From Streptomyces aurantiogriseus (GTDB taxonomy: Bacteria > Actinomycetota > Actinomycetes > Streptomycetales > Streptomycetaceae), in contig NZ_BMSX01000008.1 of assembly GCF_014649375.1 (NCBI RefSeq), positions 1-64,000 of the forward strand: a stretch of 64,000 nucleotides of DNA. Reading direction: 5' to 3'. Shown in pieces: positions 15,700 through 24,616 of the stretch. A program made the translations under genes and the position numbers. The notes under the pieces were generated by a model. That model did no database searches and was not told where the DNA came from. It worked only from the letters and a program-made list of their open reading frames with translations. Each line of letters opens with the position of its first letter. The first letter of the stretch is position 1.

Positions 15700-15759
15700 A
15701 ACGACGGGAGAACGACAAGAGAACGCTGGAGAACGCGGGAGAACGCGAGAGAACGACGG
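15700..15759. repeat. Short tandem repeat after phoD
   Basis: Six tandem 10-11-nt units of the form AACGNNNGAG lie between the phoD stop and its terminator. No coding role. Confidence 0.7.
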
Positions 15760-15794
15760 GAGGACCCTGGGACTCATCAAGTCCCAGGGTCCTC
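15760..15794 (+). terminator. Terminator hairpin after phoD
   Basis: A perfect 15-bp stem (GAGGACCCTGGGACT / AGTCCCAGGGTCCTC) with loop CATCA. It lacks a U-run, as is usual in Streptomyces. The ~375 nt from here to 16168 hold no supported gene and should contain the promoter of the wall-polymer unit. Confidence 0.8.
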
Positions 15795-16168
15795 TCAGCG
15801 CCACCTCAGGAAATGCACGTAATCCTGATGCGTAATTGTGTGGTAATGGCCTCGCGCATATGAAGAACGCGTGCATCCCCGCGTCGCGGGACGTGAAGAT
15901 CCTCACTCCCCGGCGGCGCTCGCCGCAGCTCCGACGCCCCTGCGCTGCTTTCCCGTCACTCTCGGCAATCCCATACACCCTGTGGAGTTACTCACAGGAT
16001 TTAGCGAGAGCATCCGAGGAAGGTTCACCCCGTGTCTCGCAATCAGCAGCAGCGCAAGGTGAATGGCAGGTAGCGCGCACATATGCACTGAAGGGCGCTC
16101 ACCTTGCATCGCGGTTACCGCAAGTGGGACCATTTCCTCGTTCCCTGTCGCCCCAAGGTAGGTCACCT

Positions 16169-17668
16169 GTGTCCCAGCACATAGCCAAGCCCCGTACCAC
16201 CGCAGTGATCCTGGCCGGTGGCACCGGTCAGCGGGTGGGTCTGTCGATCCCCAAGCAGTTGCTGAAGATCGCCGGCAAGGCAGTCATCGAGCACACCCTG
16301 ACCACCTTCGAGAAGGCCGACTCCGTCGACGACGTCATCGTGCTGATGGCGCCCGGCTATGTGCCGGACGTCGAGAAGATCGTCGCCAAGGCCGGGTTCA
16401 GGAAAGTATCGCGGATCATCGAGGGCGGCTCCACTCGGAACGAGACCACCGAGCGCGCCATCGCCGCCCTGGGCGAGGGCCTGGCCGAGGGCGAGGACCT
16501 CAACGTCCTCTTCCACGACGCCGTACGCCCCCTGCTCTCGCAGCGCGTCATCGACGACTGTGTGGCCGCGCTGGAGCGTTACCAGGCCGTCGACGTCGCC
16601 ATCCCCTCCGCGGACACCATCATCGTCACGCGCACGCACGGCGAGGACGGCGAGTTCATCACCGAGATCCCGGACCGCTCCCGGCTGCGCCGCGGACAGA
16701 CCCCGCAGGCGTTCAAGCTGTCGACGATCCGCCGGGCGTACGAGGTGGCCGCGGGCGACCCCAACTTCCAGGCCACGGACGACTGCACGGTCGTGCTGCG
16801 CTACCTGCCGGACGTGCCGATCCACGTCGTCGCGGGTGACGAGTACAACATGAAGGTGACGCAGCCGGTCGACGTCTTCATCGCCGACAAGCTCTTCCAG
16901 CTGGGCTCCACCGCCGCACCCGAGCAGGTCGGCGAGGACGCCTACCGCGACCTGCTCACCGGCAGGACCCTGGTGGTCTTCGGCGGTTCGTACGGCATCG
17001 GCAAGGACATCGCCGAACTCGCCGAGTCCTACGGCGCGAAGGTCTACGCCCTCGGCCGCTCCACCACCGGCACGCACGTCGAGAACCCGGAGGAGGTCGA
17101 CGACGCGCTCTCCAAGGCGTACTCCGAGACCGGCCGGATCGACTACGTCGTCAACACCGCGGGCGTGCTGCGCATCGGCAAGCTCGCCGAGACCGACAAC
17201 GCGACCATCGAGGAAGCGCTGAAGGTCAACTACCTGGCCCCCGTGCAGATCGCCCGTTCGGCCTACAAGTACCTCGCCGAGACCAAGGGGCAGCTGCTGC
17301 TGTACACCTCCAGCAGCTACACCCGCGGCCGCGCCGAGTACAGCCTCTACTCCTCGACCAAGGCCGCCATGGTGAACCTCACCCAGGCCCTGTCCGACGA
17401 GTGGGCCGGCGACGGCATCCGGGTCAACTGCATCAATCCGGAGCGCACGGCGACGCCGATGCGCACCAAGGCCTTCGGCCAGGAGCCCGCGGGCAGCCTG
17501 CTGTCCTCCGAGGCGGTCGCCCGCACCTCCCTCGACGTGCTGCTGTCCGAACTGACCGGGCACGTCATCGACGTCCGTCAGCAGGACCCGACGGCCGACG
17601 CCAGCCGCGCCTCCGGATTCGAGCAGGCTCTGGCCGGCGTGCTCGACCGTCAGGACGGCGTGGCATAA
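16169..17668 (+). CDS. TarI-TarJ-type fusion: ribitol-5-phosphate cytidylyltransferase plus SDR reductase
   Basis: GTG 16169 with AAGGTAGG upstream; 499 residues. Residues ~1-240 are an IspD/TarI-type nucleotidyltransferase (VILAGGTGQRVG, IPKQLL, FHDAVRPL, DDCTVVLRY). Residues ~260-490 are a short-chain dehydrogenase with VVFGGSYGIGK (~268) and the catalytic YSSTK (~393). Fusions of this design (compare Haemophilus Acs1) make CDP-ribitol from ribulose-5-phosphate, CTP and NADPH, the precursor of ribitol-phosphate polymers. It is followed by a TagF-like polymerase, which supports a role in wall teichoic acid-type polymer synthesis. Exact polyol specificity is inferred. Confidence 0.85.
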   Translation: MSQHIAKPRTTAVILAGGTGQRVGLSIPKQLLKIAGKAVIEHTLTTFEKADSVDDVIVLMAPGYVPDVEKIVAKAGFRKVSRIIEGGSTRNETTERAIAALGEGLAEGEDLNVLFHDAVRPLLSQRVIDDCVAALERYQAVDVAIPSADTIIVTRTHGEDGEFITEIPDRSRLRRGQTPQAFKLSTIRRAYEVAAGDPNFQATDDCTVVLRYLPDVPIHVVAGDEYNMKVTQPVDVFIADKLFQLGSTAAPEQVGEDAYRDLLTGRTLVVFGGSYGIGKDIAELAESYGAKVYALGRSTTGTHVENPEEVDDALSKAYSETGRIDYVVNTAGVLRIGKLAETDNATIEEALKVNYLAPVQIARSAYKYLAETKGQLLLYTSSSYTRGRAEYSLYSSTKAAMVNLTQALSDEWAGDGIRVNCINPERTATPMRTKAFGQEPAGSLLSSEAVARTSLDVLLSELTGHVIDVRQQDPTADASRASGFEQALAGVLDRQDGVA

Positions 17669-17690
17669 TCACCCGCAAATAGCCATTGGT

Positions 17691-17741
17691 ATTCAGGCCT
17701 CTGTGGCTCCAAGTTTACGGAGTATTCACAGAGGCCTGAAT
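17691..17741 (+). terminator. Hairpin between the CDP-polyol gene and the TagF-like gene
   Basis: A perfect 15-bp stem ATTCAGGCCTCTGTG (17691-17705) / CACAGAGGCCTGAAT (17727-17741), with a smaller CTCC/GGAG stem in the 21-nt loop. The two wall-polymer genes may therefore be separate transcripts or attenuated. Confidence 0.75.
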
Positions 17742-17813
17742 CCGTAAAATTCCCGAAACTTCCCACAAGGGATTTTTCTGGATTTTCCGGACTTTCCGGC
17801 TGCTAAGACCTTT

Positions 17814-19919
17814 ATGACCGGCAACCCTCCCAGAGCAGGTTCCTCCGTGATAAGCACCGCTATTCGCGTCGCCCGGGTGGGCAGCGCGGCCGAGCTGGCC
17901 GCGGCGGCCCTCATGACGCTGGGCTACCCCGGCCTCATGCTGGCCGCGCTCGTCCCGAGCGTCCCCGCCTTCGCCGCCGCGGCCGCCGTGACCTACCTTG
18001 CGGACCTCTATCTCCACCGCAAGGGCAGCTACCTCATCAGCCTCCTGGGCAAGGTGAGAGCCGGTCTGTCGATGCGCTTCCTGCTCCGGGAGCTGCTGCT
18101 GATCCTGCTGCTGGCCAGACTCGGCCTCTCACAGGAGCCGGTCTTCTACGCGGCGATCGCCTGCTTCACGATCTTCTTCGGCCTGCAGGCCCCGCACGGC
18201 GCGCTGGTGACCCTCATCGGCAACCGCCGTCAGATGCCGGTCGTCACCCGCAACGTCGACCTGGTCTCCCGGCTGCCCATCCCGGACGCCCCGCCGCGCC
18301 GCCTGCTGAGCCGGGCCGGTGTGAAGATGCTCCACCTGGACCTCGCGGCCGTCGTGGGCCTGCTCGTCTGCGCCCTCGCGGACCTGGACCTCGCCGGCTT
18401 CGTCGGCGTCGGCGTCACCCTGGGCCTGGGCGTGCTGTACGTCGTCGCGCTGGCGCCGTACCTGCGGGCCAAGCGGATCCCGCCGAAGGCCGACAAGGTC
18501 CTGAAGACCGTCAGCGCCTGGCTGCGCGAGTACCGTCCGGAGACGGTGCTGTACTTCTCCGGCTCCGCCGACTCCGCGTACCAGGTCAACATGTGGCTGG
18601 AGACCATGGAGCAGCTGGACTCCCGTCCGCTGATCATCCTGCGCGAGCGCTACATCCTGGAGAAGATGGCGCCCACCACGGTGCCCGTCATCTGCGTGCC
18701 CGGCGGGGTGCACCTGATGAACATGGACCTGTCCATGGTGCGGGTCACGTTGTACCCGGCGAACGTCGGCAAGAACATCCACATGCTGCGCGTCCCCACC
18801 ATGAAGCACGTCTTCATCGGCCACGGCGACAGCGACAAGCTCGCCAGCGTCAACCCGTTCAGCAAGGTCTACGACGAGGTGTGGACCGCCGGACGCGCGG
18901 GCCGCGACCGCTACGCCATCGCCGACGTCGGCATCCGCGACGAGGACATCGTCGAGGTCGGCCGCCCGCAGCTCGCGCCGATCAAGCCCGGGCAGGGCGC
19001 GCCCAAGGACAGGATCCCGACGATCCTGTACGCGCCCACCTGGGAGGGCTGGGACGACAACCCGGGCAACACCTCGCTCCTGCTGGCCGGCGAGAACATC
19101 GTGAAGAAGCTGGTCGCGGCCGAGCCCCCGGTCCGCGTCCTGTACAAGCCGCACCCCTTCACCGGCACCCGCAGCGCCAAGGCCGGCGCCGCGCACCGCC
19201 GGATCACCGCCCTCATCAAGAAGGCCGCCGCCGAGCGCGCAGCCGACTCCCGCTTCACCGCGGACCCGGCCGCCCAGGCCAAGGCCAAGGCCGAGCTGAC
19301 CCGTCTCAAGGCCCGCCTGGACGCGCTGTCCCTCGCCTTCGACGAGAAGGCCGACGAGGCCGTGACCAGCCGCGACGGCCTGGTCGACATGCGCAAGCAC
19401 GAGGAGGCCGCCCGGCTGCGCGCCGAGTGGAACGACGCCTACTGGCGTTCCTTCCCCTCCTTCCAGCACCGCGTCATCACGGGCTCCGAACCGCGCCTGT
19501 ACGACTGCTTCAACGCCTCCGAGGCGATGGTCTCCGACATCTCCAGCGTCGTCTCCGACTTCATCGCCAGCGGCAAGCCGTACGCCGTCACGGACTCGGC
19601 GGAGCTGGGCGTGGAGGAGTTCAAGCGGCAGAACACCGCCGTGCGTGCCGCCGTGATCCTCAGCAACAGCGCCGCCGAGCTCGACCAGCTGCTGGACGCC
19701 GTGCGCGACCCGGCCGCCGATCCGCTGGCCGAGGACCGCAAGGAGCTCAAGGAGTACCTGCTCGGCCCCGACAAGCCGACCTCCATCGAGCAGTTCAACA
19801 CCGCGGTCGCCGACCTCGCACTGAAGGCCGAGGCCCGCAACGTCGGCCAGGCCTCCCGGGGCGCCCTGGCGGTCGACGGGACGGAACTGGCGGAAGCGGA
19901 AGACGTGACGACGGCGTGA
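17814..19919 (+). CDS. TagF/TarL-like poly(polyol-phosphate) transferase with N-terminal membrane segments
   Basis: About 701 residues from ATG 17814 (GTG 17847 is also possible). Residues ~20-220 contain about six hydrophobic segments. Residues ~240-660 are the CDP-glycerol glycerophosphotransferase fold: VLYFSGSADS, HVFIGHGDSDK, TILYAPTWEGW, VLYKPHPF and MVSDISSVVSDF. An extra Lys/Glu/Ala-rich helical segment of ~90 residues interrupts the core after YKPHPFTGTRS. These enzymes polymerise glycerol- or ribitol-phosphate from CDP-polyols at the membrane; the neighbour supplies a CDP-polyol. From memory, homologues near S. coelicolor obg-proA take part in spore-wall polymer synthesis. Confidence 0.85.
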   Translation: MTGNPPRAGSSVISTAIRVARVGSAAELAAAALMTLGYPGLMLAALVPSVPAFAAAAAVTYLADLYLHRKGSYLISLLGKVRAGLSMRFLLRELLLILLLARLGLSQEPVFYAAIACFTIFFGLQAPHGALVTLIGNRRQMPVVTRNVDLVSRLPIPDAPPRRLLSRAGVKMLHLDLAAVVGLLVCALADLDLAGFVGVGVTLGLGVLYVVALAPYLRAKRIPPKADKVLKTVSAWLREYRPETVLYFSGSADSAYQVNMWLETMEQLDSRPLIILRERYILEKMAPTTVPVICVPGGVHLMNMDLSMVRVTLYPANVGKNIHMLRVPTMKHVFIGHGDSDKLASVNPFSKVYDEVWTAGRAGRDRYAIADVGIRDEDIVEVGRPQLAPIKPGQGAPKDRIPTILYAPTWEGWDDNPGNTSLLLAGENIVKKLVAAEPPVRVLYKPHPFTGTRSAKAGAAHRRITALIKKAAAERAADSRFTADPAAQAKAKAELTRLKARLDALSLAFDEKADEAVTSRDGLVDMRKHEEAARLRAEWNDAYWRSFPSFQHRVITGSEPRLYDCFNASEAMVSDISSVVSDFIASGKPYAVTDSAELGVEEFKRQNTAVRAAVILSNSAAELDQLLDAVRDPAADPLAEDRKELKEYLLGPDKPTSIEQFNTAVADLALKAEARNVGQASRGALAVDGTELAEAEDVTTA

Positions 19920-19988
19920 CGACGGCCTGATGCCGCCCGGCACAGCACGGGCGTGACCCCCGCAGCTACGCCGTCCGGCTCGGCCCCT

Positions 19989-20033
19989 CGGCTCGGCTCC
20001 CGGAGAGAGATCTCCGGGAGCCGAGCCGTTTCC
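19989..20033 (+). terminator. Terminator after the TagF-like gene
   Basis: A perfect 18-bp stem CGGCTCGGCTCCCGGAGA (19989-20006) / TCTCCGGGAGCCGAGCCG (20011-20028), loop GAGA, followed by TTTCC. Confidence 0.85.
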
Positions 20034-20158
20034 GTTGCTTGTGATGCGGCACACATGCACGAAGGGCGGTAACGGAGGCAACCCCTTTCTGTAATCCTCC
20101 GTCTATCGGAACGTCAGACCATTGACGCGTGGGGAAACGTGCGTTACGAGGGGGAAGA

Positions 20159-21379
20159 GTGACCCTGGCGGAGCCTGATGTCAGCGTGATCATCGGGGCC
20201 TACGAAGCGATGCCGTATCTGGTCGAGTGCCTGGCATCGGTCGAGGCGCAGTCGATGGACCCGGCGCGTATCGAGGTCATCGCGGTGAACGACGGCTCCC
20301 GGGACGGCACCGGGGACTGCCTGGACGAGTTCGCCGCCCGCGCCCCCATGCCGGTCACGGTCATCCACCAGGAGAACTCCGGCGGCCCCAGCGGCCCGCG
20401 CAACGTCGGCCTGGCCAAGGCCACCGGCCGCTACGTCTTCTTCCTCGACGCCGACGACCGGCTCGGCCCCGAGGCCCTCGAACGCATGGTCGCCATGGCC
20501 GACAAGAACGGCACGGACGTGGTCCTCGGCCGCGTCGAGGGCATCAACCGCAAGCCGCCCCAGTCGATGTGGGGCAAGACCCTCGACCGTACGGACGTCT
20601 TCTCCTCCAACATCAAGTTCACGCTCAGCGCGCAGAAGCTGTTCCGCCGCGCGCTGCTGGAGCGGCACGGCATGCGCTTCGACGAGTCCCTGTGGACCGG
20701 CGAGGACGCGCTGTTCACGATGGAGGCGTATCTGCGGGCCGACGGCGTCTCCGTCCTCGCCGACTACACCTGCTACTACCTGGTGGGCCGTACCGACGGC
20801 AAGCACGTGACGAAGAGCGGCAGTTACACCCTGCGCTTCGACTCCGCACGCGCCCTGATGGAACTGCTCGCGCGGATGCTCCCGCCCGGCGCCAAGCGGG
20901 ACGTCCTCATGGTCCGCCCCTTCCTGGTCACGGTCCTCCCGCAGTTCGGCCCGGTGTTCCTCCGCAACGACGAGGAGATCCGGCGCACCAAGATGGAGCT
21001 GGCCAAGCCGCTGATGGACGCCTACTGGAACGAGGGCGTCGCCCACCGCCTCCGCGTCCACGAACGCCTGCGGCTGCACCTGGTGGCCCAGCAGCGCCCC
21101 GATCTCCTCGCGGACGTCATCGAGTTCATCAAGGCCAAGACCGCGCCCACCCCCGTCCTGGAGAAGCGCGGCACCCGCCTCTACCTCGCCTACCCCCACT
21201 TCCGCTCCAAGCCGGCCGGCATACCCGACCGCGTCTACCTCGCCGAACCCCGCGAAGCCAAGGCCTACCCGGGCTGGCGCCAGGGCTCGACCGAGTCCTT
21301 CCTACGACGCGCGACGCGCAAGATACGCCGGACGCTCTCACAGCGCAGGACGACACCGAGAAGCGCGACGGCGGCGTGA
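20159..21379 (+). CDS. Family 2 glycosyltransferase
   Basis: GTG 20159 with GAGGGGGAAGA directly before it; 406 residues. Residues 7-220 are the GT-A fold: DVSVIIGAYEAMPYLVECLA, IAVNDGSRDGT, PSGPRNVGLAKATGRYVFF, then the DxD-type LDADDR (~97) and WTGEDALF. No membrane segment. The C-terminal ~180 residues are helical and basic at the end (RRATRKIRRTLSQRR), which could hold it at the membrane. It probably adds sugars to, or makes the repeating unit of, the wall polymer built by its neighbours; donor and acceptor are unknown. Confidence 0.85.
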   Translation: MTLAEPDVSVIIGAYEAMPYLVECLASVEAQSMDPARIEVIAVNDGSRDGTGDCLDEFAARAPMPVTVIHQENSGGPSGPRNVGLAKATGRYVFFLDADDRLGPEALERMVAMADKNGTDVVLGRVEGINRKPPQSMWGKTLDRTDVFSSNIKFTLSAQKLFRRALLERHGMRFDESLWTGEDALFTMEAYLRADGVSVLADYTCYYLVGRTDGKHVTKSGSYTLRFDSARALMELLARMLPPGAKRDVLMVRPFLVTVLPQFGPVFLRNDEEIRRTKMELAKPLMDAYWNEGVAHRLRVHERLRLHLVAQQRPDLLADVIEFIKAKTAPTPVLEKRGTRLYLAYPHFRSKPAGIPDRVYLAEPREAKAYPGWRQGSTESFLRRATRKIRRTLSQRRTTPRSATAA

Positions 21380-21462
21380 GGTGGCGGGCCGGGGCCGCGA
21401 GGCCGACCGGCGGCGTGAGCTGACCGACCCGGGCGTGAGACCGGCATGAGCTGACTGACAAA

Positions 21463-21531
21463 GGGGCGCGGGACTGTATCGATGTGCGGCTCCGCCGCGC
21501 GGGCGCGACCAGCCACCCACAACCCGCACCC
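21463..21531. repeat. Dispersed Streptomyces repeat, copy 1
   Basis: GGGGCGCGGG ... TCGAT, then TGCGGCTCCGCCGCG, then GCGACCAGCCAC and CCCGCA. The same series occurs in reverse orientation at 57171-57244. Both copies lie between converging genes. It is a family of GC-rich repeats I know as common in Streptomyces intergenic regions. Confidence 0.7.
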
Positions 21532-21582
21532 GGCGACGAACAGCACCCCCTACGGCGCCGCCCCACACCCGCCCGGCGGAGC

Positions 21583-22974
21583 CTACTTCTTCAGCGCCCG
21601 CCGCAGCGGACCCCCCACCACACGCCGGGCCCGCCGATAGATCGACGGAGTCGGCAACGCCGCCTTGGCGGCCGCGGCCTTCGCCACCACCCTGGACTTG
21701 GCCAAGTCCCGCTTCAACTGCGCGTTGTGGTTGTCCAGCTCGACGATGCGCTGCTGCAGCCACCCGAACCGGCTCGTCAGGGAGGCCAGATCGACGTCGT
21801 TCCACGGCCGCACGCCCGCCGGGAACGACAGCGACCGCAGCTTCTTCTCGAAGGCCTCGCCGCCGTCGCCGTGCGTGAACGTGTTCTCCAGACCGTTCTT
21901 GTCCAGGAACGCCGTGAAACGGTCGAAGCGCTCGCGGTGGTTGCCGCTCAGCGCGCTGAAGTCGGCCTCCTCGTACAACTCGGCCGGGTCGAGCTCCGCG
22001 GGCACCTCGCTCAGCAACCGGTGCGGGATCTCGAAGTAGCGGCACAGCTCCAGCGTGCGCGAGTCGAAGGCCAGCACGGTCGCGGGCGTTCCCGCCAGCA
22101 GCGCCGCGATGTTGCCGTGGATGCGTGAGCCGAACGAGTAGTCGAAGTCCCGCAGGTCGTCGATCCAGGTGACCGGATCGATGTACACGCGGACCTTGTC
22201 CTCCCGGTACATCGGGTGGTCGGGGTGGGTCGGCATCTCGGTGATCTTGCCGGCCGGGGAGTCCACGTCCCGCCAGTGCAGCTGCTTGGCGTCGGTGAGG
22301 TTCTGGCCGATGTAGCGCAGGTGCGGGTACTGCGCGTGGGCCCGGGTGATGATCTTGTGCAGGCCGCCGCCGCGCACGGCGGTGTGCGAGCCGTTCACCG
22401 CGACCCGCGACTGCGGCGTCAGCGCCGCCGCCCGCTTCTCGATGGTGAGCTTGTCGCCGTACATGAACATCGACGGGCAGCCGATGACCTCGACGTCCCG
22501 GAAGCCCATGTCGTTGAGGTACTTCTCGGTGAACTCGCCGCGCACGCCGATGGACGCGCTGTGCTCCAGCACCGCCGCGCAGAAGGCGCGCACGCTGGGC
22601 TCCATGGGCTTCAGCCGCGCCGGGTCGTAGGTCACCCCGGTCTGCGCGCCGACACCCAGCACCACCACCGGGATCTTCAGCTTGCCGATCAGCCGGGTCA
22701 GCCGCTGCAGCGCCGCCTCGAACGACGGCCGGAAGGCGTTGGCGAGCGGGACGACGAAGGCGTCGTACTCCTCGTTGATCCGCCCGGCCGCGGAGACGTC
22801 GGTCCGCATGCCGTTCGAGTCGACCTCGGCGTCCGGCGTGGTGAGGATCTTGTGCGCGGCGTCGCTGAAGATCAGGTTGCCGGAATTGGTGGCGATCACG
22901 TCGCGGTGGAGGGCTTCCTCGACGGGGATGACGTCGAAGGGGCTCTTCCCCGATCTGAGGAGTATGCGCTTCAC
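21583..22974 (-). CDS. Polysaccharide pyruvyl transferase family protein
   Basis: GTG 22974 (VKRILLRSGKSPFDV, AAGG upstream) is preferred over a TTG at 23004. 463 residues. The pyruvyltransferase-family fold shows RSGKSPFD at the start, PVVVLGVGAQTG (~125), IGVRGEFTEKYL, IGCPSMFMYG and the late FGSRIHGNIAALLAGTP. The last ~80 residues form a coiled coil (RFGWLQQRIVELDNHNAQLKR in outline) and a basic tail. Family members add ketal pyruvate to cell-wall sugars. Position next to the GT2 and TagF-like genes suggests decoration of the same polymer; the donor (phosphoenolpyruvate) is inferred from the family. Confidence 0.8.
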   Translation of the reverse strand: MKRILLRSGKSPFDVIPVEEALHRDVIATNSGNLIFSDAAHKILTTPDAEVDSNGMRTDVSAAGRINEEYDAFVVPLANAFRPSFEAALQRLTRLIGKLKIPVVVLGVGAQTGVTYDPARLKPMEPSVRAFCAAVLEHSASIGVRGEFTEKYLNDMGFRDVEVIGCPSMFMYGDKLTIEKRAAALTPQSRVAVNGSHTAVRGGGLHKIITRAHAQYPHLRYIGQNLTDAKQLHWRDVDSPAGKITEMPTHPDHPMYREDKVRVYIDPVTWIDDLRDFDYSFGSRIHGNIAALLAGTPATVLAFDSRTLELCRYFEIPHRLLSEVPAELDPAELYEEADFSALSGNHRERFDRFTAFLDKNGLENTFTHGDGGEAFEKKLRSLSFPAGVRPWNDVDLASLTSRFGWLQQRIVELDNHNAQLKRDLAKSRVVAKAAAAKAALPTPSIYRRARRVVGGPLRRALKK

Positions 22975-23191
22975 AGAGCGAACCTTAAGTGACACAAACT
23001 TCAAAATAAATTTTGACTCTCTTCAAGTTCCATGTGAAACCGGCACAACCTTTTTGCCGTATGCAAACGGTCAGCAAACAGCTACGCCGTGTGACTGTCC
23101 GGGGACTGAAACCCTCGCGCGGCCTGCGCCCCCGTTCGCGTAGATTGCCTGGTGGGGAGTTCGTGACCTACCTGAGGGGACGAAGAACAAG

Positions 23192-24319
23192 GTGGCAGGG
23201 GCAAGGCAGGCCGTGCGCGAGGCCCGCAGGATCGTCGTCAAGGTGGGTTCTTCGTCACTGACCACCGCCGCGGGCGGCCTGGACGCCGACCGGGTCGACG
23301 CGCTCGTCGACGTCCTCGCCAAGAGCCGCAGCGGGGGAGAGAAGGAGATCGTCCTGGTCTCCTCCGGTGCCATCGCCGCCGGCCTCGCCCCCCTGGGCCT
23401 GCGCCGCCGCCCCAAGGACCTCGCCCGCCAGCAGGCCGCCGCCAGCGTCGGGCAGGGCCTGCTCGTGGCCCGCTACACCGCCTCCTTCGCCCGCTACGGC
23501 GTCCGCGTCGGCCAGGTGCTCCTGACGTCCGACGACATGAGCCGCCGCGCCCACCACCGCAACGCCTCCCGCACCCTCGACAAGCTGCTGGCGATGGGTG
23601 CCTTTCCGATCGTGAACGAGAACGACACCGTCGCCACCGACGAGATCCGCTTCGGCGACAACGACCGGCTCGCCGCCCTAGTCGCCCATCTGGTCCATGC
23701 CGACCTGCTCGTGCTGCTGTCCGACGTCGACGGCGTCTACGACGGCGACCCCAGCAAGCCGGGGACCTCGCGGATCGCGGAAGTGCGGAGTCCCGAGGAT
23801 CTCGCGCACGTCGAGATCGGCAGCGCCGGCAAGGCGGGCGTCGGCACCGGCGGCATGGTCACCAAGGTCGAGGCCGCCCGGATCGCGGCCGCAGCCGGCA
23901 TCCCCGTGGTCCTCACCAGCGCCGTCCACGCAGCCGACGCCCTCTCCGGCGGCGACACCGGCACCTACTTCCACGCCACCGGCAAGCGCTCCGCCGACCG
24001 CCTGCTGTGGCTCCAGCACGCGTCCACCCCGCAGGGCTCGCTCACCCTGGACGACGGGGCGGTCCACGCGGTCGTCGAGCGCCGCAAGTCGCTGCTGCCG
24101 GCCGGCATCGCCGGAGTCGAGGGCGAGTTCAGCGCGGGCGACCCCGTCGAGCTGCGCGACGGCCAGGGGCGCGCGGTGGCCCGGGGCCTCGTCAACTTCG
24201 ACGCCAAGGAGATCCCCCAGCTGATCGGGCGGTCCACCCGCGAACTGGCGCGGGAGCTGGGCGCCGAGTACGAGCGGGAGGTTGTCCACCGGGACGATCT
24301 GGTGATCCTGCACCCCTAG
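23192..24319 (+). CDS. proB: Glutamate 5-kinase
   Basis: GTG 23192; 375 residues. The amino-acid kinase domain covers ~10-260 (IVVKVGSSSLT, LVSSGAIAAG, VNENDTVATDEIRFGDND, LLSDVDGVYDGDP, GVGTGGMVTKV). A PUA domain covers ~285-365. It phosphorylates glutamate in the first step of proline synthesis and is normally feedback-inhibited by proline. proA lies 0.9 kb downstream with one small gene between. Confidence 0.96.
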   Translation: MAGARQAVREARRIVVKVGSSSLTTAAGGLDADRVDALVDVLAKSRSGGEKEIVLVSSGAIAAGLAPLGLRRRPKDLARQQAAASVGQGLLVARYTASFARYGVRVGQVLLTSDDMSRRAHHRNASRTLDKLLAMGAFPIVNENDTVATDEIRFGDNDRLAALVAHLVHADLLVLLSDVDGVYDGDPSKPGTSRIAEVRSPEDLAHVEIGSAGKAGVGTGGMVTKVEAARIAAAAGIPVVLTSAVHAADALSGGDTGTYFHATGKRSADRLLWLQHASTPQGSLTLDDGAVHAVVERRKSLLPAGIAGVEGEFSAGDPVELRDGQGRAVARGLVNFDAKEIPQLIGRSTRELARELGAEYEREVVHRDDLVILHP

Positions 24320-24461
24320 GTCCAGGGCTCCTGCACCCCTTAGGTCCAGGGCTCCTGCAGCCCTGGGACCAGTGCTTGCGCCCCTGGGGCCAGCGCTCCT
24401 GCAGCCCTTGGCAGCGCTCCTGCAGCCCTGGGGGCCAGTGCTCCTGCACCCCTGGGTCCGG
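24304..24461 (+). repeat. Minisatellite at the 3' end of proB
   Basis: Seven imperfect 21-24-nt units, typically GCTCCTGCAGCCCTGGGNCC-AGT. The first unit contains the last codons and stop of proB (24317-24319), so the array has grown from the gene's end into the intergenic space. Confidence 0.8.
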
Positions 24462-24616
24462 TCGAACGACCGCTCCCGGACGGGCTCGAACGTGCCGTAC
24501 CGGTGGGGGACGTTCCGTGAAACCGCCCCACGGAGCCGTGCGGCCTGCTCAACTTTGTCCTTGGGACACATCCCGCAGGAGACATTCCGCACGAGCGCTG
24601 CGTAAAGGAGGCCGTC

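Noticed and set aside
15836..16168. 111-residue N-terminal extension of the TarI/TarJ-type fusion
   Set aside because: The IspD-like fold starts at residue ~10 of the GTG 16169 product, and the upstream codons lack coding character; treated as untranslated.
18129..20081. A 650-codon minus-strand frame opposite the TagF-like gene
   Set aside because: Same shadow pattern; the plus-strand frame has clear catalytic motifs.
24304..24461. CRISPR array at the proB end
   Set aside because: Units are contiguous with no spacers; it is a minisatellite.
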